This document shows, in pieces, positions 1 to 6,814 of a stretch of 7,921 nt of DNA. The stretch comes from Candidatus Poribacteria bacterium (GTDB lineage Bacteria; Poribacteria; WGA-4E; WGA-3G): NCBI GenBank assembly GCA_028824575.1, contig JAPPDN010000199.1:1-7921 (forward strand). Reading direction: 5' to 3'. The number at the start of each line of letters is the position of its first letter. Within the stretch, counting starts at the first letter, position 1. Both the position numbers and the translations under genes were made by a program. The notes below the pieces were generated by a model, which was given only the letters and a program-made list of their open reading frames with translations, was not told where the DNA came from and searched no databases.

Positions 1-1311
1 TTTCTGGTAATAATCGATTGCTGTCTCAGATTGTCCTATTTGGGCGTATCCGTTGCCCATCAATTGATAGGTGGGCGCGTCGAGCGGGTCCATCCGAATC
101 ACTCGTTCAAAAGTCGTGGTTGCCGTCTCAAAGTCTTTTGCTGCTAACGCTTTGAATCCCTTTGCCCGGAGGAGTTGATGTAGATTTCGCCGCGCGGCTT
201 TATGATACGGTGCAATATGAAGTGCTTTTTCAAACGCTTGTATCGCCTTTTCTGCCTGTTTTTTTTCGTAGAAGAAGATACCGAGTGTATTGTAATCCGC
301 TGGCGACGGTTTCTGGGTGATCCGTTTCTCAAGGAGCGCGATTGCATCATGGGTCTTTCCGGTTTCATGGTAGGCTTGAATCAGTTTCTCTATTGCGGGT
401 TGAAACTTAGCATCTAACTCCTTGCAGGTTAGAAAACTCCCGATTGCGGCTGCTGTGTCGCCTTCATCAAAATAGACAGTTCCCAGCAGGTAATGATGGC
501 GGAGACGTTTTCGCTTTTCCGCATAGGGTTTCGCTTCAATCTCGGATGTCAAAACCTTGATAGCGATGTCGTGTTGTGGTGTATTAAGGGGTGTATTGTA
601 GAGTTTACGCAACGTGGTTATATCGCGTGCTGATGGATGTTGCACTGTTGCTGTCGGATAACTGATATCACCGGGGTGTGGGCTGTGTCCCCATAATCCG
701 ATTGCGTGTCCAAACTCGTGGAGGCAAACTGTCCGCATCTCTTTCTGTGATAGTTCACCGATAGTGCCGTCGCCTTCCAACATAAGTATAACCTCGACGG
801 TAAACGGTGGTGAGGTGTCCGCTGGATCTTGCACAACCGTCTGTTTCGTATCTTTGAGGCGTATGAGTTCCGCACTGCCGAGTCTCATGTCCTGAAAGTC
901 GGTGTGGAGACCGCTATGTCCCCAACTGACACGGATGTCTGTGTTCTGAGGTGTTTCCGTTTCTTCAAAGCGGATATCGCCATCGCTGGCGGTCTGCCAC
1001 TCTTGCATGGCGTATCGGATTTCGGGTAGATACGGACTCTCTTTTAGGATAGGCGAGATATAGACCCGGATCGGCATCTGCGTAAAACGGGTGATTCTAC
1101 CTTGAGAAAAGAGCGTGATGTGATCGAAATAGTCCGTATAAACAGGGACAGAGGGTTCTTGTGCTATCGCCGTTTGAGGGGTTCCAATGTTAAGTAGTAT
1201 GAGTGTGAGACTGATTAGTGTGATGTTCAAGATATTTTTAGAATTAACTTCAGTGTTAACCAGTATTGGCAGCAATCTGTGCCAGAAGGTATATTGTATT
1301 CTTATTTTCAT
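1..1311 (-). CDS. Secreted matrixin-like zinc metalloprotease with C-terminal TPR repeats (3' end beyond window)
   Basis: The frame is open from an ATG at 1311 to base 1, giving 437 residues with the C-terminus missing. An AAGGAA ribosome site (1319-1324) lies 7 nt upstream of the start. Residues 27-50 form a hydrophobic signal segment ending in a plausible signal peptidase I site (AIA|QEP), so the protein is probably exported; the 26-residue stretch before it is unusually long. Residues about 60-240 form the protease domain. HEFGHAIGLWGHS (198-210) is a metzincin zinc site in which H198, H202 and H209 are the likely ligands and E199 the catalytic base. A matrixin-like S-ARDI-TL-LY stretch follows at 227-238. 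From about residue 271 there are at least four TPR-like helical pairs, suggesting protein binding. Two oddities stand out: the third histidine is one residue later than in HExxHxxGxxH, and the usual Met-turn methionine appears replaced by S217 (GDISYP). The gene starts 26 bp after channel A and is probably in the same operon. The family call is firm; the substrate is unknown. Confidence 0.88.
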   Translation of the reverse strand, partial: MKIRIQYTFWHRLLPILVNTEVNSKNILNITLISLTLILLNIGTPQTAIAQEPSVPVYTDYFDHITLFSQGRITRFTQMPIRVYISPILKESPYLPEIRYAMQEWQTASDGDIRFEETETPQNTDIRVSWGHSGLHTDFQDMRLGSAELIRLKDTKQTVVQDPADTSPPFTVEVILMLEGDGTIGELSQKEMRTVCLHEFGHAIGLWGHSPHPGDISYPTATVQHPSARDITTLRKLYNTPLNTPQHDIAIKVLTSEIEAKPYAEKRKRLRHHYLLGTVYFDEGDTAAAIGSFLTCKELDAKFQPAIEKLIQAYHETGKTHDAIALLEKRITQKPSPADYNTLGIFFYEKKQAEKAIQAFEKALHIAPYHKAARRNLHQLLRAKGFKALAAKDFETATTTFERVIRMDPLDAPTYQLMGNGYAQIGQSETAIDYYQK

Positions 1312-1318
1312 CAAGAGA

Positions 1319-1324
1319 TTCCTT
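1319..1324 (-). promoter_or_regulatory. Ribosome binding site of the metalloprotease gene
   Basis: AAGGAA reads on the minus strand 7 nt before the ATG at 1311. It supports that start, which matters because the resulting N-terminus is long for a signal peptide. It lies in the 26-bp gap after the channel A stop codon, consistent with translation from a shared message. Confidence 0.6.
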
Positions 1325-1337
1325 TTTATTTCGTGAA

Positions 1338-2498
1338 CTAACTCCGACTCGCGAGTTTGTTTGAGAAAATACTGATTAACCCACCTAACATCACATACCC
1401 AAAAATGACCTCCAACGTAACGAGGAAACGCGCAGCCGCGTTGTCTGCTACTATGTCTCCGAAACCGAGTGTCGTAAAGGTGACGATACTAAAATAGAAA
1501 CAGTTCCACAAGGTTAATGGTTTCCCGTCATACGCGCCTGTAGTTTGATGGAATTGGGGTGCGAAGTCTTGTAGCCATGTCGGCATCCATGACGGAATCG
1601 AAAACCTATACGCAATCGCGAACAGAAGAGCGAAAAGAATCGACCAGGATGTCCAGAGTGCTAAACTTCGTCCATAATCGGAACTCCAGCGCCATAAGCG
1701 CGCCAATACGGGGTTCGCTTGGTCGAAGGCACGGATGAATTGCTGGTCGGCGACGTATCGTTTAAAAAAAGGGTTCTCGACTTCATCTACATGTTGACTA
1801 TCCAAATAGAATTCGGTCGCGCGATGCCGTTTTTTCCTAAGTTTCGCTCCGATTAACGGGAAAAGGGTGTTTGGGATATACTGAATATCGCGAAAGGCGG
1901 CGACACCAACAAACTGCGCAGCGGTAAAGTTAGCGGTACCAAGGAATGTGGCATTATTGAATGCTGTTGTTTCAGAGAACCATGTCCCTGTGCAGTCAAG
2001 TATGCCTTGGAATACGGCGCGCCGGAAATTAACTACGTTGTAGAAATAAGCCTCATGAAATACAGCATTTTTACGAAATTCAACCCTATGAAAATCGGCG
2101 ACGTTGTTAAATCTCGCTCGCCAAAAACTGACGCTCTTGTGGAAGGTAGCATTGTGAAAATCGGCGCGTCTCTGAAAGGTAGCCTCACGGAATGCACAAG
2201 AACCACGTAAAATGGCTTCATCGAAATCAAGATCTGCCTCAAAAAGGGTGCGCCGAAAGTCCACATCTTTTTCAAAGATGACCGTCCGAAAATTGACGAT
2301 ATTTTTAAACGTACACCCGGTACAAGAGAGGCTCTTGTTGAGAAGGATCCTGTCATTTTCGTCGCGTTCCAATTCGACGGAAAAGATATCGACAATCCCT
2401 TCGATGATACAATTCGAGAATGTAACGGATGTCACATCGCTTTGAAGTGCCTCAAGGAAAACTTGCGCTTTAATTATCTCGTTGTGCTTTTCGTACAT
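1338..2498 (-). CDS. Pentapeptide-repeat / two-TM potassium-channel fusion protein (channel A)
   Basis: 386 residues, ATG at 2498, with AAAAGG (2504-2509) 5 nt upstream. Residues about 55-210 are pentapeptide repeats with phenylalanine every five residues (for example ATFHKSVSFWRARFNNVADF), predicted to fold as a right-handed square beta-helix, probably cytoplasmic. A conserved linker follows (about 228-277, with FYLDS, NPFFKRYVADQQ and WRWSSDYGRS). The channel module has TM1 about 278-299, a pore helix about 330-341, the selectivity filter TTLGFGD (342-348) and TM2 about 357-377. GFGD is a normal variant of the potassium filter GYGD, so a K+-selective pore of the Ion_trans_2 type is likely. 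The protein should act in the inner membrane, probably as a tetramer, with the beta-helix as sensor or scaffold; that role is inferred. It is a paralogue of channel B. The metalloprotease starts 26 bp downstream. A MITE-like segment lies just upstream and may separate it from the ATPase transcript. Confidence 0.92.
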   Translation of the reverse strand: MYEKHNEIIKAQVFLEALQSDVTSVTFSNCIIEGIVDIFSVELERDENDRILLNKSLSCTGCTFKNIVNFRTVIFEKDVDFRRTLFEADLDFDEAILRGSCAFREATFQRRADFHNATFHKSVSFWRARFNNVADFHRVEFRKNAVFHEAYFYNVVNFRRAVFQGILDCTGTWFSETTAFNNATFLGTANFTAAQFVGVAAFRDIQYIPNTLFPLIGAKLRKKRHRATEFYLDSQHVDEVENPFFKRYVADQQFIRAFDQANPVLARLWRWSSDYGRSLALWTSWSILFALLFAIAYRFSIPSWMPTWLQDFAPQFHQTTGAYDGKPLTLWNCFYFSIVTFTTLGFGDIVADNAAARFLVTLEVIFGYVMLGGLISIFSNKLASRS

Positions 2499-2525
2499 CT
2501 CTGCCTTTTACCTTGTTTTTTATAC

Positions 2526-2660
2526 AGGACTTACGCAATGGACGTTCATCCCTACTGTGTTCCGCGCGGCTCCGGGCCCTCCGTGCGTGCGTTGGGGTTC
2601 GGATGGGCGCGAAGCCGAGGTTTCCATCCCGTCTGGACAGCGTCTTGATGCGTGAGTCCT
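2526..2660. repeat. MITE-like element with 12-bp imperfect terminal inverted repeats
   Basis: AGGACTTACGCA (2526-2537) is matched on the opposite strand by AGGACTCACGCA (complement of 2649-2660), 11 of 12 identical. A further GACG occurs just inside both ends. The enclosed 135 bp has no convincing gene. Its interior is GC-rich (57 of 80 bases at 2561-2640 are G or C), while AT-rich, TATA-containing sequence flanks both ends, possibly reflecting a short AT target. A smaller stem, GGATGG/CCATCC (2601-2606 with 2624-2629), lies inside. These are properties of a small non-autonomous transposable element. No transposase is in the window, and no second copy is visible here, so copy number and family are unknown. 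Confidence 0.5.
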
Positions 2661-2702
2661 ATTATATACTGCGCCAATGTTCTGTTCTTGCTTGGTGCTG
2701 GT

Positions 2703-4136
2703 TTAAAATTCTGCCAAAAGGTCGGCAAGTGGGTTTTCGAGAACAGGTTCCGCTTCTGGCTGCACAATGGCATGACTTATACCGTCTTTAAGATGGTAAA
2801 CCTCAACGTCGTCAGGATTTAACCAACATAACTTGGGCGTGAGTGCTTCTGTCTCTGCAGCAGCCTCCGGTTTTTTCTCCGACAGTTGTCCTGCGGTTAA
2901 TAGATTTTTAAGCACCGCCAAAAGATATGGGCTATGTGTTGTTATAACAATCTGGCTATCGATATGATTCCGCATCAGGGCGATGATATGCATGAGATGT
3001 TTTTGTGCTATCGGGTGTAGGTGTGCTTCGGGTTCTTCAATCACTCGGAAGATGACTTCATTGTAAAGCACGTTCATGAACATATCTTGTAGAATCCGTA
3101 TGATATTTTGCTGCCCTGTTGATGCCTTTTCTAAAAAAGCCGCATTCTCGCCGGTCGGATGCGAAAAGAGTCGCGATTCGGAAATCTCACCTATAGTTTC
3201 GTATTCGCTCCTTAAGATGCATGAGATCTTTTTAAGTAGGAATTCCATCATCGGTTTATCAATGCTCTCTGATTCCGCTTCGGCTTTTTCATCGAAAATA
3301 TTGTGGAAATTCTGTGTGCTGAAAGTGTCAAGGAATTCCTCGTTCTTTTCCAGAAAGCGTGCAATGAGATGTAGGTTCACACGCGGGCGAGTGGCAGCAC
3401 GCGTTTGGAGATCACTTTTTATGCCGCCATAGAAAATCCGTTTAAGAGCATCGGGATAGTTGACCGCGATATTCCGATCCGCAGGGCTGCAAAGACTGTC
3501 ACGGTATGTACCGGCTAACTTTTCCGTGATGTCGCCTATGCCGATTGCCATTTTTAAAATAAAAAAGAACCGCTCGCTCGTTTTAGATTCTGGCTCATTA
3601 TCAGTTGAAGACGTATCTGCTTTTGTGGGTAGATCTGCCTCCTTTATTTTTCTGCTGAGTTGTTTTTTATCAAACTGCCTCAATTTTTCTTGTAAGGCGT
3701 AACAGAGCGTTTCAACTTCGTCCATAACGGTGGGCAGCTGGATCTCAAGCGTTTTTTCGGCGTCTAATGTCAACGTGATTGTGCTATCCGTTGTCCAGTG
3801 ATAGGTAATTTCAAACGGTTTTATGGCATCGTCATTATCTGTGATCAGTGTTAGATCGCTTGCATCGCCGAAAAACTCTCGGAATTTATACAAGATTTGT
3901 GCGCGAAATACCGTTGACAGGTCGGGTGCAACGGGTTTCATATGTTCCGGCGGGTAAGCGTTGATTTGTTTAATGTATTGCCGAAAATCGCGGATTAATT
4001 CGTGAAAAAAGTAGAGCAGCTTCGCGAGAACGCTTTTACCGCTGGCTGTCGCGCCAATGAAAACGACTAAGGTTTTATCCATGTCGATTTCTGCTTCTCG
4101 GATATTTATAAAGTTTTTGACAAATAGTTTAGGCAT
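2703..4136 (-). CDS. Stand-alone AAA/ABC-type ATPase (OLD-like nucleotide-binding fold, no TOPRIM domain)
   Basis: 477 residues, ATG at 4136, with GGA (4143-4145) 6 nt upstream. The N-terminal beta-strand (MPKLFVKNFINIREAEID) leads into a Walker A motif, GATASGKS (28-35). The C-terminal half carries an ABC-like signature ASTGQQ (338-343), a Walker B segment, VIFRVIEEPEAHLHP (361-375), with acidic residues E367/E368, and a switch-histidine loop ITTHSPYLL (398-406). This order and the EEPEAHLHP and THSP wording are typical of the AAA_15/AAA_21 and OLD/RecF-like ATPases, which dimerise around ATP. Residues about 140-330 form a charged, mostly helical insert between the ATPase halves. The roughly 70 residues after the H-loop are too short for the TOPRIM nuclease of true OLD proteins, so the output activity is not evident. 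Relatives occur in DNA repair, phage defence and as orphan genes. The flanking channel paralogues are the nearest candidates for partners, but no direct link is visible. Confidence 0.85.
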   Translation of the reverse strand: MPKLFVKNFINIREAEIDMDKTLVVFIGATASGKSVLAKLLYFFHELIRDFRQYIKQINAYPPEHMKPVAPDLSTVFRAQILYKFREFFGDASDLTLITDNDDAIKPFEITYHWTTDSTITLTLDAEKTLEIQLPTVMDEVETLCYALQEKLRQFDKKQLSRKIKEADLPTKADTSSTDNEPESKTSERFFFILKMAIGIGDITEKLAGTYRDSLCSPADRNIAVNYPDALKRIFYGGIKSDLQTRAATRPRVNLHLIARFLEKNEEFLDTFSTQNFHNIFDEKAEAESESIDKPMMEFLLKKISCILRSEYETIGEISESRLFSHPTGENAAFLEKASTGQQNIIRILQDMFMNVLYNEVIFRVIEEPEAHLHPIAQKHLMHIIALMRNHIDSQIVITTHSPYLLAVLKNLLTAGQLSEKKPEAAAETEALTPKLCWLNPDDVEVYHLKDGISHAIVQPEAEPVLENPLADLLAEF

Positions 4137-4300
4137 GGAGTTTCCATAACATAAGGGGGTTTAATAACAAAAACGCAGCCTATAACGAAGCGGAAGGGTT
4201 TTTGCTTGGGTGTTTCTTCTATATCTACGGACTCTCGCTGCGAGGCAAACTTGAAGTAACAACCTACCTGACCGAACCGCAAGGAAATTTAAAAAAACGT
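4137..4300. other. Intergenic gap between the oxidoreductase and ATPase genes
   Basis: This 164-bp stretch holds no convincing gene. It contains the 11-base palindrome CTCGCTGCGAG (4234-4244) and a T-run on the minus strand (plus-strand As about 4291-4297) just after the oxidoreductase stop. No GC-rich stem precedes the T-run, so I do not call a terminator. It must include the leader, and possibly the promoter, of the ATPase gene. It could also be a repeated non-coding element, but nothing else in the window matches it. Confidence 0.4.
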
Positions 4301-5464
4301 TTAACCGGGGATCTGTGTCCATCCTGTGCTTGCTCGGATTGTGTCGATAGCGATTTGGTAACGCCAACCGTCTTGAAATGTTAAATACGGGTCGTGTGGG
4401 CGGTCCTCAATATCCGCGAGGAAATCTCGGACAAGCGCGACCCATTTGTTTTGGATGTCGTCCCCGATGCGCGGTAGATCCTCTGTTAAAGTTTGTGGAA
4501 CAGACATCTCCTCAGTCGTTTCACCAACGTGTTTTGTAAGAGGCGAGAGGATATGCCCGCCCCTTCCGACAAGCGTGCCGTGCGTCCCGTAGAAATACCA
4601 ACCACCAGTTGGCGCGTGCGTCGGTACACCTGGATGCGTACGCATCGTTACGAGGATATTGTTTTCGGTATTTGCCGTTTCGGAAGATCTCAATTTGAAG
4701 AACGCCGAATAATCCCATTCTGCATCACATACCCGCCATTCGAGTTTCGATGCCTCTTCGGTTGTAATCTCTTTACGCCGCCACACCCGAAAGTCGCGGA
4801 TCTCCGGCACAACGGGTGCTTCTCTAATAGCCGTTTTGGCTTCGCCGACAGCCGAGACAACTTTCATACCAGTCATCCGTTCCAGCATACCGAGTCGGTG
4901 TGTGAGTCCATTGTTCAATGCCCCGCCGCCGTGTGCCAACGAACTCATCCAATTCCACGGTTTCACTGTTTTTGAAGAGGTATTGTGTGGAATCCGACGG
5001 CTGTATCCGATATCGACGGCTGTCAACTCACCGATGATGTGCTCCTGCGTCAACAGTTCTCGCACGTAAGCGACGCTTGGGTCGTATAGATGCGTTGCGG
5101 CGAATCCATGTTTCAACCCTGTGTCTTTGATAAGATTGTAGATGTGTTCGGCTTCCACTGCGGTAAGTGCTAACGGTTTCTCGCTGATGATATGGCATCC
5201 AAGTTCCACCGCCAATTCGATGACCTCGGTCCGTAGAATCGCAGGCGTTGTCAACGCCACGATATCCGGTTTATGTTTCAGCAGACTTTCTCGCCAATCT
5301 GTTGATGCCTCAGGTACGCCTAAGCCAGAGGCAACTTTCTGGACGATATCTGGTTTTCTGGCACAGATGGCCAACACTTCAACACCGTAATGTTGAAATG
5401 CTTTTGTGTGCCCTTCTGCCGACCACCCTGCGCCGACAACAATCGCTTTTAATTTTTTCGACAT
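4301..5464 (-). CDS. Gfo/Idh/MocA family NAD(P)-dependent oxidoreductase
   Basis: 387 residues from the ATG at 5464. The N-terminal Rossmann domain opens with a typical strand and dinucleotide-binding loop (KLKAIVVGAGWSAEGHTKAF, GAG at residues 11-13) and includes the family EKP motif (EKPLALT, 95-101), whose lysine is normally catalytic. The C-terminal alpha/beta domain has HGGGALNNGLTH (178-189), the counterpart of the family's GGGALxDxGxH segment near the sugar-binding site. Such enzymes oxidise or reduce sugars, inositols and related polyols with NAD(P) in the cytoplasm; the substrate cannot be read here. Start choice: an in-frame ATG at 5521 would add 19 residues and leave only 21 bp after channel B. 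Both ATGs are directly preceded by AGGA (AGGAATG), so ribosome sites do not decide. I prefer 5464 because the Rossmann strand begins a few residues after it, as usual in this family. Tight spacing suggests co-transcription with channel B. Confidence 0.9.
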   Translation of the reverse strand: MSKKLKAIVVGAGWSAEGHTKAFQHYGVEVLAICARKPDIVQKVASGLGVPEASTDWRESLLKHKPDIVALTTPAILRTEVIELAVELGCHIISEKPLALTAVEAEHIYNLIKDTGLKHGFAATHLYDPSVAYVRELLTQEHIIGELTAVDIGYSRRIPHNTSSKTVKPWNWMSSLAHGGGALNNGLTHRLGMLERMTGMKVVSAVGEAKTAIREAPVVPEIRDFRVWRRKEITTEEASKLEWRVCDAEWDYSAFFKLRSSETANTENNILVTMRTHPGVPTHAPTGGWYFYGTHGTLVGRGGHILSPLTKHVGETTEEMSVPQTLTEDLPRIGDDIQNKWVALVRDFLADIEDRPHDPYLTFQDGWRYQIAIDTIRASTGWTQIPG

Positions 5465-5542
5465 TCCTGATTTTTGTATCTCCGCGCTCCCACAAACTAT
5501 CTGAGCCAATTCGGAAAGCATTCCTACCGAGCAAACCTCAGC

Positions 5543-6703
5543 TTAACTCCGACTGGCAAGTTTATTGGCGAAGATGCTAATCAAACCTCCTAACATTACA
5601 TAGCCGAAGATGACCTCAAGCGTAACGAGGATACGTGCTGAGGTATTGTCCGCAACGACATCCCCGAACCCCAGAGTCGTAAAGGTCACAATGCTGAAGT
5701 AGAAGGATTTCCAAAACGTCAACGGTTCATGCACGTTCTCGCCGGTCACTTGATGGAACTGCGGCATCGCTCCTTGTAGTCCTTCGGGCAGCCAAGAAGG
5801 CCCCGACATATATAGTAGTGAGAATGAAAGGGCTATGAGCAGGGACCAGAGTGCCCAAAGTGCTAAACTGCGCCCATAATCCGAGCTCCACCTCCAAACC
5901 AATGCCCAAAATGGGTGTTTTTCTTTGAAAGCACGTATGAACTGTTGATCCGCCACGTAACGCTTGAAAAATGGATTCAAAACTCCATTAATATCTTCGC
6001 TATCGAGGTAGAATTCCGTTGGCTCCTCAGACCGCCGCTTTCGTTTATTGTTAAGCCATTGCCATATCGTGTTTGGCGTATAATTTACATTCCGGTAGAA
6101 TGCTGCAACAGCGAACCGAGCGGAGGTGAAGTCAGTCCTTCCGAGAAATGTTGAATGATTAAAGGCTGTGGTTTCGGAGCAGTGTGTTTGTACAAAGTCC
6201 AGTTCTTCCCTGAAAAATGCCCGACTAAAATGCGCAGCCTCTTGGAACGCAGCATTTCTGAAAACAGTATTTTCCAAGCATTCCACCTCGTTGAAATCAG
6301 CGACCCGCTGAAAACATGTCTGTCGAAAGTTCACCTTTCCGCGAAAAACTGCTTCTCTAAAGAAAACTGGCCCTTCAAATATTGAATCCCCGAAGTCACA
6401 GGTACTATGAAAAATGGCACCCCGGAAGTGAACGGCCTCTTGGAAAACAGAATTGCCGAAAAAGACCTCCTTTTGGAATTCAGTTTTCTCAAATTTGAGG
6501 ACGTTTTTAAACGTGCACCCAATGCAGACAATTTCCTTATTAAAGCCGGAGTGTTCACTGGATTCTGCCGCGGATTCAGTTGAAAAAATAACTGCTCCTT
6601 CAACGATGCAACTCGTCAAAAATACGCTTTCGTAATCCGCGCGTAAAATTGAGAGGAATGTGCTTGCATCGAGGGTTTGTTCAGTACCATGGTAAGTTTG
6701 CAT
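5543..6703 (-). CDS. Pentapeptide-repeat / two-TM potassium-channel fusion protein (channel B)
   Basis: 386 residues from the ATG at 6703, the same length as its paralogue channel A. An in-frame TTG at 6736 would add 11 residues, but the ATG has a GGG ribosome site and matches the start of channel A, so it is preferred. Using the ATG as residue 1, pentapeptide repeats with regular phenylalanines run from about 58 to 207 (for example VFFREAVFRGKVNFRQTCF). A conserved linker (about 229-276) follows with FYLDS, NPFFKRYVADQQ and WRWSSDYGRS. TM1 is about 278-298, the filter TTLGFGD is 342-348, and TM2 is about 357-377. The role inferred is a cytoplasmic beta-helix coupled to a K+-type pore in the inner membrane. 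Relative to A, the linker and channel are about 71% identical (113 of 159 positions by hand) and the repeats about 40%. One expected repeat phenylalanine is a cysteine (VECLEN). It follows the DUF1501 gene by about 111 bp. Confidence 0.91.
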   Translation of the reverse strand: MQTYHGTEQTLDASTFLSILRADYESVFLTSCIVEGAVIFSTESAAESSEHSGFNKEIVCIGCTFKNVLKFEKTEFQKEVFFGNSVFQEAVHFRGAIFHSTCDFGDSIFEGPVFFREAVFRGKVNFRQTCFQRVADFNEVECLENTVFRNAAFQEAAHFSRAFFREELDFVQTHCSETTAFNHSTFLGRTDFTSARFAVAAFYRNVNYTPNTIWQWLNNKRKRRSEEPTEFYLDSEDINGVLNPFFKRYVADQQFIRAFKEKHPFWALVWRWSSDYGRSLALWALWSLLIALSFSLLYMSGPSWLPEGLQGAMPQFHQVTGENVHEPLTFWKSFYFSIVTFTTLGFGDVVADNTSARILVTLEVIFGYVMLGGLISIFANKLASRS

Positions 6704-6710
6704 GCGTATA

Positions 6711-6717
6711 ATCCCTA
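6711..6717 (-). promoter_or_regulatory. Ribosome binding site deciding the channel B start
   Basis: TAGGGAT reads on the minus strand, with its GGG (6713-6715) 9 nt before the ATG at 6703. This favours that ATG over the upstream in-frame TTG at 6736. The choice also gives channel B the same length as channel A and aligns their N-termini before the shared NC/SC-I-EG stretch. Confidence 0.45.
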
Positions 6718-6814
6718 CATTCTTGCGGAACAGCAAACGTGAAAATTTGAGGTATAGATAGAGCAGAAGCTTGGTGCCCCTTATAGAATTAGCGAGTTTA
6801 TGATGCCCCTACTA

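Noticed and set aside
202..1029. Open frames on the plus strand across the protease gene
   Set aside because: They lie opposite a continuous frame with a signal peptide, a zinc site and TPR repeats, and they show no domain-like sequence themselves.
2519..2524. TATAAA on the minus strand as the -10 box of channel A
   Set aside because: No sequence resembling TTGACA lies at 16-18 bases upstream, so a promoter cannot be supported on sequence alone.
2513..2791. 92-codon plus-strand frame across the MITE-like segment and the end of the ATPase gene
   Set aside because: It spans non-coding GC-rich repeat sequence and then overlaps a real gene on the other strand. No ribosome site or recognisable protein sequence is seen.
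4287..4303. T-run after the oxidoreductase stop as an intrinsic terminator
   Set aside because: No GC-rich stem-loop precedes the run; only the short loopless palindrome AAACGTTT is present.
6704..6736. TTG start at 6736 for channel B (397 residues)
   Set aside because: The ATG at 6703 has a better ribosome site, aligns with the start of channel A, and gives the same 386-residue length.
6771..6810. Two copies of AGGGGCA(T/C)CA on the minus strand between the DUF1501 and channel B genes
   Set aside because: A pair of 10-base matches in one gap is too little to call a repeat family or operator.
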